Positions 45,648 to 54,858 of a stretch of DNA of 64,000 nt are shown here, piece by piece. Position 1 is the stretch's first letter, and each line of letters begins with the position of its first letter. The notes below the pieces were generated by a model, which saw only the letters and a list, made by a program, of their open reading frames with translations, ran no database searches and was not told the origin of the DNA. The position numbers and the translations under genes were made by a program. The stretch is from Corynebacterium tuberculostearicum (GTDB lineage Bacteria > Actinomycetota > Actinomycetes > Mycobacteriales > Mycobacteriaceae), in contig NZ_JACBZL010000001.1 in the NCBI RefSeq assembly GCF_013408445.1, positions 62,001 to 126,000 on the forward strand, in the 5' to 3' direction.

Positions 45648-46562
45648 TTAGCCAAATAAGGCAGCGATGGCCAGCATCGCAGGAAGCGACAGGAAGGTAG
45701 TGAGAAAGACCGTATCTCGGGCCACGGTTTCTCCTACCTCATAGGTAGCGGCATAGTTATACACATTCTGCGCCGTGGGCAAGGCCGCCAAAATCAACGC
45801 CGCGTATAGCTCCGCGCCATTAAGGCCCAGCGCTGCGCCCACGGCCAGCGCGATTGCAGGCATGCCCACCAACTTCAATACCGTCGCGGTAATGGTGGGC
45901 AGACGGTCTTCTTCCAATAGCCCGTCGCCCTTTAACGAGGCACCAAAGCTCATCAGGATCATAGGAATGGAAGCGCCACCCAAAATCTCCAGCGGCTTCA
46001 TCACCACATCCGGTACCTGCCACTGCGCTGCGGAGACAATAAATCCCGCCACCGCAGCTAACACCACCGGCGCGGTAACCCCCGAGACAACGGAGCTCCA
46101 TATCGATCGCAGGCTCGTTCCCTGCGCATTGAGCCCTGCAATGATAAAAGGGGAGAGCACCGCCATCTGGAGAACCAAGGCTGGGATGACGTAGGTGGCA
46201 TCACCGATGACATAGGTGGCAATGGGCAGGCCAATATTGACCGAGTTGTAATAGCTCGCCGCCGCGGCACCCGCCATGGTTTCGGCGCCGCTGCGTGGAA
46301 AGAGTAGCCGGCTGCACAGCCAGTACACCGCCATGGTGGCGACGGACGCAGCGGCAATGACGGCCACCACTGGGGACGCAAACGCGGAGGTATCGGATGT
46401 AGCCACGCTGGAGAAGATAAGTGCCGGCGTGGCCGCCCAAAAGGCCGTGCGATTGAATTGCAAGCGCGCCTCGCCCTTGCCAATAACGCCCCTGTGGGCC
46501 AGCACAAACCCGACGCCGATGACTACGAAAATAATCGCAAACCCGGTCAATACGTCCAGCAA
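45648..46562 (-). CDS. AEC family transporter (auxin efflux carrier-like)
   Basis: A 304-residue membrane protein with about ten helices in two halves. AIIFVVIGVGFVLAHRGVIGKGE at the start, NSVNIGLPIATYVIGD (about 115-130), GGASIPMILMSFGASL (about 210) and ALPTAQNVYNYAATYE (about 265) match AEC permeases. Members export small organic acids or similar compounds. It is convergent with the hydrolase gene (7 nt) and divergent from the CAP-like gene. Confidence 0.88.
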   Translation of the reverse strand: MLDVLTGFAIIFVVIGVGFVLAHRGVIGKGEARLQFNRTAFWAATPALIFSSVATSDTSAFASPVVAVIAAASVATMAVYWLCSRLLFPRSGAETMAGAAAASYYNSVNIGLPIATYVIGDATYVIPALVLQMAVLSPFIIAGLNAQGTSLRSIWSSVVSGVTAPVVLAAVAGFIVSAAQWQVPDVVMKPLEILGGASIPMILMSFGASLKGDGLLEEDRLPTITATVLKLVGMPAIALAVGAALGLNGAELYAALILAALPTAQNVYNYAATYEVGETVARDTVFLTTFLSLPAMLAIAALFG

Positions 46563-46727
46563 CAGTCAACAACCTTTCGCAGTACTCAAAAATTGCGCGG
46601 TGAGGATATTGTCCCACCATCCGCATTTCCTCAAGACCCCAGGGACCATAACAAAGTGGTATCGAATTTCCTGCGCAGCCCGGAAACTCCTTCCAGACTG
46701 CCGGCCACTTATGGCACGGTGGAGGGC

Positions 46728-47318
46728 ATGAAGCTTTCTCACCGTGCCACCGTAACCGCCCTGTCCACCGCTCTTGTCATTACTGCTACTTCCACCATGG
46801 CCTCTGCTCAGCCGGCCTTGCCGCCGCAGATTCAGCAGGCTTCTTCGCAGGCTCAGCAGCTTTCTTCTGATCCTTTCGCTGCTGTGCAGGATTTCCGCCT
46901 CACCTTGCCACCGCAGGCTTACGAGCTGGCCGAGAAGTACAATATCTCGCTGCCAGAATTCCTGGCCAAGCCAGCGGGCCACGCGCCCAAGGTCGCTGGT
47001 GAGTTGGGGGCCGCCACCACCGCCCACCTCGAGAAGGCTGGGCACCGCAAGGATTCCCACGCGACCGCCATCGCCCAGGAATGGGCCAACCAGGGTGCCG
47101 CCGGCAAGCTCGACTACAAGGGCGGGGTAGCCCACGGCCTGAATCACAAGGACGAAGGACAGGGTTCTGTTCACCGCCTCACCGAGCAGCAAGCACAAGA
47201 CCGCCTGAACTGGTTCAACCGCGATGTGCCAGTCAATGCTGGGTCCCCACACGGCTTTGGCGTAGCAACTGCTTATGACGGAACCTACATCTACGTTGCG
47301 GAATTCTTCCTCAATTAA
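46728..47318 (+). CDS. secreted CAP/SCP-like domain protein
   Basis: A 196-residue exported protein with a clear signal peptide (1-27, cleavage near ASAQP). A helical Gln/Ser-rich segment follows. The C-terminal part has HATAIAQEWANQGAAGKLDY and ends PHGFGVATAYDGTYIYVAEFFLN, resembling the CAP (cysteine-rich secretory/SCP) fold of bacterial YkwD-like proteins, where His and Glu line a cavity. GGAGGG precedes the ATG by one nt. Function unknown; most such proteins are envelope-associated. Confidence 0.7.
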   Translation: MKLSHRATVTALSTALVITATSTMASAQPALPPQIQQASSQAQQLSSDPFAAVQDFRLTLPPQAYELAEKYNISLPEFLAKPAGHAPKVAGELGAATTAHLEKAGHRKDSHATAIAQEWANQGAAGKLDYKGGVAHGLNHKDEGQGSVHRLTEQQAQDRLNWFNRDVPVNAGSPHGFGVATAYDGTYIYVAEFFLN

Positions 47319-47393
47319 GCTTTTCTCTACTAGCCCCGATTTCACCGCATTCGTGGCCCCATCTGCGACGATGACGAAGCTACACGGTGCCGG

Positions 47394-47399
47394 TAGAAT
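47394..47399 (+). promoter_or_regulatory. leaderless-type -10 box (TAGAAT) for the monooxygenase gene
   Basis: TAGAAT lies 6 nt before ATG 47406, with no ribosome site. Confidence 0.5.
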
Positions 47400-47405
47400 C
47401 GGGGC

Positions 47406-47729
47406 ATGATTTTGATCAACGTACAGTTCCACGTCAAGCCCGAATACGCAGAAACCTTCCTCGATGAAATCAATTGGTACACCGAGGCCTGCAATGCAGA
47501 GCCGGGCTGCATCGACTTCAAGTGGTTCCGCGATCCAGAAGATCGTCAGCGCTTCCTGCTGCTGGAGTCCTACGCAGATGGCAAGGACGTAGAGCACGTC
47601 CAGAGCGAGCACTTCCAGCGCTCCTGCGAGGAATTCCCGAAGTACCTCGTGGAAACTCCGGACATCATTAACGTTCACATCGAAGGCCGCACCGGCTGGG
47701 ACAAGATGGGCGAGTTCTCCGTCGATTAA
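47406..47729 (+). CDS. antibiotic biosynthesis monooxygenase (ABM) family protein
   Basis: A 107-residue ferredoxin-like alpha+beta protein: MILINVQFHVKPEYAETFLD, TEACNAEPGCIDFKWFRDPED and ESYADGKDVEHVQSEHFQRS follow the ABM/YgiN pattern, in which dimers oxidise quinols or small aromatics. The conserved trailing His (EHFQ) is present. The real substrate is not known. A strong terminator follows. Confidence 0.85.
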   Translation: MILINVQFHVKPEYAETFLDEINWYTEACNAEPGCIDFKWFRDPEDRQRFLLLESYADGKDVEHVQSEHFQRSCEEFPKYLVETPDIINVHIEGRTGWDKMGEFSVD

Positions 47730-47741
47730 TCCCAACGAATA

Positions 47742-47780
47742 AAGCTCGCCCTCTACCGCGATGTAGAGGGCGAGCTTTTT
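47742..47780 (+). terminator. Rho-independent terminator after the ABM gene
   Basis: A perfect 15-bp stem (AAGCTCGCCCTCTAC at 47742-47756 with GTAGAGGGCGAGCTT at 47763-47777) and a 6-nt loop are followed by TTT. Confidence 0.92.
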
Positions 47781-47919
47781 CTATGCCTAGGCGCACCAGC
47801 ACCCTTCGCGCTCACTGCGGATGATGTTTCTAGCGGAGTACACCTTCCGGTGAGCGCGAAGGGCGGGAAGGGGAGGAGCTAGGCGCTTTCCGACGCCCCG
47901 CCCCGCGCCCGCCGTTCCT

Positions 47920-50900
47920 TTACTGCGGCACGCACTGCGAAGACACGGTCTTGTCGCCATTCGAGTACTGCTTTAGCGCATCGTAGAAGGCATCCGAGTA
48001 CTCGCCGGTGCGTTCCGGCATCGGGTGGACGCCATCGGAATAGAGGATTGCAGGGTCGCTCTGTGCGTGTCCGCACCAGTCCGCGACATATACATTGTCG
48101 TATTCCCTGGCTGCGTCGAGGACATCCTGTTGGGACTGGGCCATCCACTCACGGTCACCATAGGGGACAGCCATGACAACGGTGTGGTCTTCGCCGATGA
48201 TATCTAGCGCTTCCTTGATCTGGTCCGGGAAGGCAGGGCCGTTAGTGCCAAACCCGAGGAAGACGGTATCGCGCAGCTGACCGGAATCCTTAAGCTGCTG
48301 CAGAATCTGGATACCCGCAGTGTAGTGGCGGGATACAGCTGCATCGACGTAAATCTGCGGGAAGCGCTGCTTGAGGGCGTCACTAGAAGCCAGCATCACC
48401 GAGTCGCCGACAGCGGTGATGTCTTTGCCCTGCGGCATCGGGCGGGTCTTCTTATCCTTCGCGGCCGCCTTATCGTTGTTGTCCTCAGCAGGCGGCTGTG
48501 GGGCAGCATCATTCGGCTGCGCCGGGGCATTGTTGCTGCTCTGGTTCTGCTGCTGAAGCTGCTCCAGCTGCTGCTCCAACTCGGTCTTATCACTGGAATT
48601 AACAACGCCGTAGACTACGCCGGCTACAGAGGCAATGACTAGGAATGGGACTAGCGGCCACATGGTCTTGCCAAAGCCATCGCGCAATTCGCTAAATCCT
48701 GGGCGGGAGGAACAGTAGGTCTTCCACGTCTTCTTATAGCCGCCGCGGCGGAAAGGATTCTCAATAAACTGATAGGAAATCTCGGACAGAAGCAGCGAAA
48801 TAGGCACGGCTACAAGGCCTAGGATCCACGATTCATCGGAGTTCTGGTTGCCCTCGAAAAGCGCCTTGAGCATCATGATGACAGGCCAGTGCCAGAGATA
48901 CAGCGAGAAGGATCGCTGGCCAAACCAGCGCATGACCTTGGTCCTAAAGAGCGGGGTCATAGGGCCGTATTCGCGAACCACGCCCCACACCATCAGGACA
49001 CCAAGCACGCTGGTGAGGAAGAGTCCACCCCGGTAGGTGATCTCCGCGTCATCCGGCATGAGGAATAGCTGGGCACCGTAGCCGATGAGCGCCAAAGTGC
49101 CGATGATTCCGGCGATGCGCGATTCGACTTTGCCTGCCGCTGCCCACGAATCCGCCTGTGGGTCGGACTTGGTAGAGGTCATCAGCAGCGACAGCACGGC
49201 GCCAGTGAGCAGGCCGAAAGCATGGGTATCGGTGCCGTAGTAGACGCGCGTCGGGTCTTCACCCGGCACGTAAATGAGTGCCATAGCCACGGCGGAACCG
49301 ATAGCTAAGACCGCGGCTACGAGGATAGGAAGCCGGCGCGGCTTGCGGCGAGAAATCAGGAAAACGCCAGTGATAAGAAGCGGCCAGATGACATAGAACT
49401 GCTCCTCCACGGCCAACGACCAATAGTGGGCAAAGACCTGAATCTCATTGTCCGCAAAGTAGGACTGGGAGGTGGCGATCTGAGTCCAGTTATTGACAAA
49501 GAACAGGGTGCCCAAGAACTGCTGGCGCAAGCCGACCGCGAGGTCCCCGCCTATCCATGCCACCAAAGCGGTACACATGACCAGGACGGATATTGCGGCC
49601 GGGAGGATGCGCCGGAATCGTCGCACCCAGAAGTCCTTCAGGCTGATTGTGCCGGAGGTACGGAATTCGCGCACCAGCAACGAGGTGATGAGGAATCCGG
49701 AGAGGACGAAGAAGAGGTCAACGCCCAAGTAACCACCGGGGAGCAGGGAAGGGAAGAAGTGGTACAACACCACGGCAATAACCGCGAGACCGCGCAGTCC
49801 ATCCAGCCCCTTGACCTGGCGCAGGCGGGCGTGGCGCTTCTTCTTAACTACCTTGCTCTCAGGCGGCGTAGCCAGCGCTTCAGGGTCCTTGTCCTGCTTT
49901 TGTAGCGGATACTTAGACTTGGTATCTACCTGCGCGGCCGAGTCCTTCTGCGATGCTGGCTTCTGCGCAGCCTGTTGTGGCTGGCGCGGTGCGGCCTTTG
50001 CCTGTGGCTTGTCGGGCGCTTGCTGTGGAGATTTAGACGGCTGTGCCTGATTCCGCTTTTTCTCAGCAGCGGAAGCGGCGGCGGCCGTACCCGCTCCGGC
50101 TGCTACAGCGCCTGTAGCCGCGGACTTTCCCTTCTGTGCAGGCGGCGTCTTTGGAGCAGCTTGAGTCTCCGCCTTGTTCGGCTGGGGCTGTTCAGTCTGC
50201 TGCTTTGCCTTGGGCTTTTGGGCAGCTCGCGACGGCTTTTGCTGCGCTGTGGAAGGAGTGCCCACCTGTTGTGATTTGCGGGCCAATCCGCGACTAATAT
50301 CGGAGGGCTTAACCTGGGGGCGGCGCTTTGTTGCCTTCTTGGTCTTGTTCTGCGGCGTCGCTTCCTTTGCCTTCGGCTGTGGCTGTTGCGTCTTCGCCTC
50401 TTGCTTGGGCAGGTTGCCCTTAGAGGGTGCGCCTTGCTGCGATTTCGGCTGGACTACCTTGTTTCCATCCTGGGTAGTCTTGTTCTGCGTCGACCGAGCT
50501 TTCTGCTGAGAAGCATCGGCTGCAGTCTTTGGCGAAGCTACCTTCGGCTTGGGGGCAGTTGTGCCCTTCTTTGGCTTTGTAGCGCTAGGCGTCGAGGCCT
50601 GTGTGGCAGCCTCCTGCTTTGCAGTTTCAGGAGTACGCGCTGAGCCCTGGCCCTTCTGCGGTTGTGAAGGCTTAGACGGCTGCGCATTTTTCTTCGGCGC
50701 AGGTTGCGGCTGTGGTTGCTTCTTTGCCGAGTTTGCCGGTACGCGCTTGGGAGAGTCAGGCTTCTGCGCTTGCTGCTGGCCGGTGGCCGGCTTCGAATTA
50801 GCCGGCTGGGATTTCTGCGGCTTGGCCGGTTGCGGGGAAGCCTTCTTCGCGCTGGAAGAAGACGATGGTTTGGGTGTCTGCTTCGGCTTCTGGGTAGTGG

Positions 50901-51672
50901 GTTGAGCCTGAGGTGCGGGCTTTACCGCGTCTTTCTGAGAGGGTTGGGTGACAGGCTTCGCGGCCGGCTTCGGGGAATTACTGCGGGTAGATGGAGTCTT
51001 TGGGGAGGACTTAGACGGGGTAGTACTAAAGCTTGCACCGCGGCGCGGTCGCTGAACCGGTTCGTGCGCTTTGCGCTGCGGCTTCTTGTCCTGAGCGGGG
51101 GAGTCTTGTTGCTTTTTAGCAGCTGCTTTGGGGGAGGGCTCTGCCTTGTTTTGTTGTGCGGCGGTTGGCTTAGCGGAAGATTCTTGGGCTGCAGGCTTGG
51201 CTTTCGGCGCCTTGGCGGCAGGCGATGGCGAGGTCGACTTAGGCTGCTGCGGCTTTGCGGAAGTGGCCTTGCTTGCCTGTGGCTTTTCGGTGCTGGGGTG
51301 AGTGGTGTCCTTAGCCGCGGGCTTGGCGGCAGGCTTCGCATCCTTAGGCTTAGCAGCAGCAGGCTTGGATTCGGAAGCCTGTGCAGGCTTCGCCGGGGTG
51401 GGCTTGCGCGCAGGTGCCTGCTTAGCCTGGTTCTTGGACTCGCCGTCTTTTGCGGTGCGGTCCTGGGGCTTGCCCTTCGGCGCGGTGGACTGTGCACCCG
51501 TGGTGGATTCGGTGTTGGCCGATTTCTGGGGCGCAGAATCCTTTTTATTAGGGGTCTGAGTCGCACTGGTCGAGCCAGCTTTGGGCTGTACTGGCTGATA
51601 GACCGGTGTGCGTGGTTCGTTCGAACGCCCAGGTTTCTTCTTCCCCAGCAGTGAGCGCAAAATTTGCTTCAC
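47920..51672 (-). CDS. acyltransferase-3/SGNH protein with very long low-complexity N-terminal tail
   Basis: A 1250-residue membrane acyltransferase. The start is GTG 51672 with GGGAG five bases upstream. Residues 1-610 are almost only Lys, Pro, Ala, Gln, Ser and Thr, strongly basic and without hydrophobic segments, so disordered and presumably cytoplasmic. From QVKGLDGLRGLAVIAVVLYHFF (about 618) an acyltransferase-3 domain with about ten helices runs to about 1000, including GGYLGVDLFFVLSGFLITSLL. After a Gln/Pro/Asn linker an SGNH esterase-like domain (about 1083-1250) has GDSVMLASS (block I), FGTNGPAF (block III) and SDGVHPM (block V, Asp-His), so it looks active. OatA-like proteins of this build O-acylate cell-wall or envelope glycans. 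The tail is far longer than usual for the family. Confidence 0.88.
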   Translation of the reverse strand: MKQILRSLLGKKKPGRSNEPRTPVYQPVQPKAGSTSATQTPNKKDSAPQKSANTESTTGAQSTAPKGKPQDRTAKDGESKNQAKQAPARKPTPAKPAQASESKPAAAKPKDAKPAAKPAAKDTTHPSTEKPQASKATSAKPQQPKSTSPSPAAKAPKAKPAAQESSAKPTAAQQNKAEPSPKAAAKKQQDSPAQDKKPQRKAHEPVQRPRRGASFSTTPSKSSPKTPSTRSNSPKPAAKPVTQPSQKDAVKPAPQAQPTTQKPKQTPKPSSSSSAKKASPQPAKPQKSQPANSKPATGQQQAQKPDSPKRVPANSAKKQPQPQPAPKKNAQPSKPSQPQKGQGSARTPETAKQEAATQASTPSATKPKKGTTAPKPKVASPKTAADASQQKARSTQNKTTQDGNKVVQPKSQQGAPSKGNLPKQEAKTQQPQPKAKEATPQNKTKKATKRRPQVKPSDISRGLARKSQQVGTPSTAQQKPSRAAQKPKAKQQTEQPQPNKAETQAAPKTPPAQKGKSAATGAVAAGAGTAAAASAAEKKRNQAQPSKSPQQAPDKPQAKAAPRQPQQAAQKPASQKDSAAQVDTKSKYPLQKQDKDPEALATPPESKVVKKKRHARLRQVKGLDGLRGLAVIAVVLYHFFPSLLPGGYLGVDLFFVLSGFLITSLLVREFRTSGTISLKDFWVRRFRRILPAAISVLVMCTALVAWIGGDLAVGLRQQFLGTLFFVNNWTQIATSQSYFADNEIQVFAHYWSLAVEEQFYVIWPLLITGVFLISRRKPRRLPILVAAVLAIGSAVAMALIYVPGEDPTRVYYGTDTHAFGLLTGAVLSLLMTSTKSDPQADSWAAAGKVESRIAGIIGTLALIGYGAQLFLMPDDAEITYRGGLFLTSVLGVLMVWGVVREYGPMTPLFRTKVMRWFGQRSFSLYLWHWPVIMMLKALFEGNQNSDESWILGLVAVPISLLLSEISYQFIENPFRRGGYKKTWKTYCSSRPGFSELRDGFGKTMWPLVPFLVIASVAGVVYGVVNSSDKTELEQQLEQLQQQNQSSNNAPAQPNDAAPQPPAEDNNDKAAAKDKKTRPMPQGKDITAVGDSVMLASSDALKQRFPQIYVDAAVSRHYTAGIQILQQLKDSGQLRDTVFLGFGTNGPAFPDQIKEALDIIGEDHTVVMAVPYGDREWMAQSQQDVLDAAREYDNVYVADWCGHAQSDPAILYSDGVHPMPERTGEYSDAFYDALKQYSNGDKTVSSQCVPQ

Positions 51673-51792
51673 AAAAACTCCCAAAGCACTACGTATATTT
51701 TCTAAACGGACTATTTTAGCCTGCGCACCAGCACTTCTCCCCATGCGGGGGAGTTATGGTGCGGCGCGCGGGGCGGAGGCGAAAATTCGAGT

Positions 51793-52635
51793 CTAGGACT
51801 CTTCGCTGTCAAAAAGCTGACGCAGAACTGTCATGACCCCATATTCGGTATTGGGTGGGGCAATGTGATCGGCGATTTCCTTCAACTTTGGGTGCGCATT
51901 TTCCATTGCGATGGCAGTGCCCGCCTCGCGGAGGAGCTCGTAGTCATTGAGGAAATCGCCAAAGGCGGCGGTGCGAGAAATGGGAACCGAGAGAAGCTCG
52001 GCCATGGTGTGTAGTGCTACGCCCTTGTTGACTCCAGCGGCCATGACATCGAGCCATACGGCACCAGAGATGGCGATATTGTGTTCCGGGACGGCCGCAA
52101 GAAGGGGCTGGTGGAGGTGCTTTTCGCTGCCGTCGGCACAGTAAGCGGCGATTTTGATGATGTCTGCATCCAGTAGCGCATCGAGGTCATCTACCCATTC
52201 CACTGACCTGTAGTACTTGGCAATTTCAGCACGGGCCTGTTCATTGGCGCCTTTGTGTACATAGGCGGTATCCGGCGTGCATAGCACTACGGTATGCGGG
52301 GTCTCGACGGAATGGAGTGCGGCCACGGCGGAGCGCACAGCTGCGTTGGGCAGGGTAGTGGCGCTGATGACGCGATTATCGTGCACGACCACGGATCCGT
52401 TTTCGGCGATGAAGGTGTCTTCGTGCGGAAACATCTCTTGTAGGGTGGCGAGCTGGCGGCCCGAGGCGGGTACTAGGATGACGCCGAGCTGGTGGGCACG
52501 GGTGCTGATCGCGGCGAAATCTGGTGGAAGCTGGCCGTTGCCGTCCAGTAGGGTGCCGTCCATATCCAGGGCGATGAGCTGTGGGAGCAAAATTCCGAAC
52601 CTATCTGTGAATTGGCTGATGGTGGATAGGTGCAT
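51793..52635 (-). CDS. HAD superfamily (Cof-type) phosphatase
   Basis: A 280-residue HAD hydrolase of the IIB cap type. Motif I is IALDMDGTLLD (Asp about 24 and 26). VPASGRQLATLQ (motif II, Ser/Thr position), FIAENGSVVV and the late GVALHTMAEL (motif III Lys region) and AFGDFLNDYELLREAGTAIAMENA (motif IV) are complete. Such enzymes dephosphorylate sugar phosphates or flavin precursors. It ends near the acyltransferase promoter and is divergent from the crotonase gene; the two starts are 24 nt apart. Confidence 0.88.
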   Translation of the reverse strand: MHLSTISQFTDRFGILLPQLIALDMDGTLLDGNGQLPPDFAAISTRAHQLGVILVPASGRQLATLQEMFPHEDTFIAENGSVVVHDNRVISATTLPNAAVRSAVAALHSVETPHTVVLCTPDTAYVHKGANEQARAEIAKYYRSVEWVDDLDALLDADIIKIAAYCADGSEKHLHQPLLAAVPEHNIAISGAVWLDVMAAGVNKGVALHTMAELLSVPISRTAAFGDFLNDYELLREAGTAIAMENAHPKLKEIADHIAPPNTEYGVMTVLRQLFDSEES

Positions 52636-52659
52636 GCGTTTTGTGTCACACTAGGGGTT

Positions 52660-53703
52660 ATGACTAATACTGCACCTATCGTTTCCTCAATCCGTAACCA
52701 TACCGGAGTCATTGAGCTCAACCGCCCCAAGGCTCTCAATTCCCTCACCCCGGAAATGATCCACCTCATTGCGGAGTCGCTGGCGCAGTGGCGCGACAAC
52801 GATGTGGTGGAACAGGTGTTGTTTACCTCGACTAGTCCCAAGGCATATTGCGCCGGCGGCGATGTTCGCTACGCCCGCGAAGGGGTCAAGGAGGGCAAGG
52901 TGGATGAGGTCGATGCTTTCTTCGCCACCGAATACACGTTGAACGGTGATATCGCGGAGTATCCCAAGCCCATCGTTGCGCTCATTGATGGCATCGCTAT
53001 GGGAGGTGGTCTGGGCATTTCTGCCCATGGGTCCCACCGCGTGGTTACGGAGAAAACCTTTGCCTCCATGCCAGAGATGAATATTGGCTACGTCACCGAC
53101 GTAGGCATGGCCTATGCCGCCCAGCGTGCGGTGGGAACGCGCGGGAAGGCCTCGGCCGAGCTGGCGAAATTCTGGGGGATTACCGGCTACCGCATGTATG
53201 CCGCAGACCTTGTGTGGAGCGGGCTGGCCACCCACTATGTCGCGGACGGCGAGGCCTTTGCAAGTGCGGTTATTGAGCAGGGACTAGCCACGGCGCTAGC
53301 CCAGCACGCCACCGCACCTGGCGGCGAGGCCCCCTTGGCCGAGCTTATCGACGCCATCGAGGACGCCTTTTCCCACAACACCTGGCAAGACATTTCTGCG
53401 GCCCTGGAAAAGTACCCAGAATTAAAGCAACAGGTAGACAAGCTGACCGCGCAGGCGTGCCCCACCTCTATCGTGGCGGCCATGGAGCTATTCCACGCCG
53501 AGCAGGAGTGCAGCAGCATCCGCGAGGCCCTGGATATGGAGACCAACCTGGGCGCTTATATGTACCGGCGTGGGGACTTTGCCGAGGGCGTGCGAGCGAT
53601 CTTGGTGGATAAAACCAATGATGCGGCATTTGAGCCTGCCGCGCTTGCCGACGTCGACGTGGACGCCCTCCGCAGCGCCCTACACGTCCACCCCGCGAAA
53701 TGA
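52660..53703 (+). CDS. enoyl-CoA hydratase/3-hydroxyisobutyryl-CoA hydrolase family protein
   Basis: A 347-residue crotonase-fold protein. GVIELNRPKALNSLTPEMI, the oxyanion loop KAYCAGGDVRYARE (about 58-70) and MGGGLGISAHGSHRVVTEKTFASMPEMNIGYVTDVGMAY (about 110-150, with the Glu of the hydrolase) follow the 3-hydroxyisobutyryl-CoA hydrolase group better than plain hydratases. Valine breakdown is the known role of the group. The conserved C-terminal extension (about 270-347) is present. Its 3' end overlaps the convergent DUF6882-like gene by 24 nt. Confidence 0.85.
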   Translation: MTNTAPIVSSIRNHTGVIELNRPKALNSLTPEMIHLIAESLAQWRDNDVVEQVLFTSTSPKAYCAGGDVRYAREGVKEGKVDEVDAFFATEYTLNGDIAEYPKPIVALIDGIAMGGGLGISAHGSHRVVTEKTFASMPEMNIGYVTDVGMAYAAQRAVGTRGKASAELAKFWGITGYRMYAADLVWSGLATHYVADGEAFASAVIEQGLATALAQHATAPGGEAPLAELIDAIEDAFSHNTWQDISAALEKYPELKQQVDKLTAQACPTSIVAAMELFHAEQECSSIREALDMETNLGAYMYRRGDFAEGVRAILVDKTNDAAFEPAALADVDVDALRSALHVHPAK

Positions 53704-54858
53704 TCCATAGGCGGCGCGGGCGCGATCGGCGTTGATCCATGAGGGAGGGGGAACCGCCAAAGTAGCGTCGGTGGCGGCTGGGGTCGGCTCCGGAAGGTGC
53801 AGCTGTGGGGCGTCGAGCAGGACGAGGCCCACGCGGGCGTCGGCAAGCGTAGTGCCCGCCAGCGTCCAGATCCCCAAAATGGGCAAAGCTAGGTGCGGTA
53901 GCTGGTGCTCGCGCGCCAGCTGAAGCAGAAGGTGCGGGCGCACCAATTCAGGCACGGCCTCGTCGATGCCGAAGCGCGCTAGGTTTCCTGCCAACCGCGC
54001 CGCCGTGGTGTCCTTGAGCTGCGGATCTGCCCAAGCCCACGTGAATTCCTCGTCCGAAATGGTCGCGATAAGCACCGCATTGGCCGTCATCTGCCCGCCG
54101 CGATAGGACACCGTGGCGGTGGCCTTATCCACATCGAGTTCTACCGTGGCATCTGGGAAGCTGCCTTGGAAAAACATTTGGTTTTCGGTGCTTAAGTAAA
54201 AAGCATCCTCTAGGACGCGCGCGGCCGCTAAGCCAGGGGTGATGCCGGAAATCTTGTGTACTTCGGGGCTTGCCTGCTCAAAACGCACTGTGGTGCCATC
54301 AGAAAAATGCAGGTAGGGCTCTTCCTCGGTGGACTCCATGTCCAGGTAGCGGGCGAGTGCGAGGGTCGGCCCCTTCTCGTCCGCTTCCGCGCTGCTGTGC
54401 TGGAGACCCCGCAGCAAGGTCTGGCGAAAGTCCAGGTAAGGGTGGAAATCTACCGCAACAATGGCCACGTGCTCGCCCTGCTGGGCGCGCAGTACCGGCA
54501 TGGTGCCCACGATGAGGGAGGCATAAGCAACCATTCGGTCAATGTCTGCGGTGGCCGTACTTGACTGCGGAAGGTCAGCAAAGTGCTCGGTCGCGGCGGT
54601 AGTCCAGTGCCAAGTGCCTGCGGCGATGACGGCCAGGCGCACGCCGCGAAAATCCGCCACGTGCTGCGCGGAGCTTACCCGTACCTCCACGAGCTGGTCG
54701 GTGGCATAGCTTCCTTCGCCATCGCCAACCGAAGGCCCGAGGAAATTGAATTCTACGTCGGTCGCCTTCCCGATGCGTTCGCGAAAGGCAGCGTTAATTC
54801 CGGCACGGATAAAGCGGGCATCGGCCGCGGCACGTTCAATGGAGTGGTAAGCAGTCAT
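53680..54858 (-). CDS. DUF6882-like hypothetical protein
   Basis: A 392-residue soluble protein without signal peptide. The region around VLIATISDEEFTWAWADP (about 265-282) and the nearby AARLAGNLARFGIDEAVPEL resemble DUF6882 proteins, which are of unknown function. It starts at an ATG that overlaps the stop (ATGA) of the decayed sulfoquinovose-synthase gene upstream, so the two were once one operon. The 3' end overlaps the crotonase gene by 24 nt. Confidence 0.6.
   Translation of the reverse strand: MTAYHSIERAAADARFIRAGINAAFRERIGKATDVEFNFLGPSVGDGEGSYATDQLVEVRVSSAQHVADFRGVRLAVIAAGTWHWTTAATEHFADLPQSSTATADIDRMVAYASLIVGTMPVLRAQQGEHVAIVAVDFHPYLDFRQTLLRGLQHSSAEADEKGPTLALARYLDMESTEEEPYLHFSDGTTVRFEQASPEVHKISGITPGLAAARVLEDAFYLSTENQMFFQGSFPDATVELDVDKATATVSYRGGQMTANAVLIATISDEEFTWAWADPQLKDTTAARLAGNLARFGIDEAVPELVRPHLLLQLAREHQLPHLALPILGIWTLAGTTLADARVGLVLLDAPQLHLPEPTPAATDATLAVPPPSWINADRARAAYGSFRGVDV

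Noticed and set aside
46566..47735. 389-codon leftward frame covering the CAP-like and ABM genes
   Set aside because: Both rightward genes have signals (signal peptide, domain match, promoter and terminator); the leftward frame crosses them without domain support.
50704..51654. 316-codon rightward frame rich in Arg, Leu and Gly
   Set aside because: It is the complement of the low-complexity acyltransferase tail; composition follows from Lys/Ala/Pro codons on the other strand.
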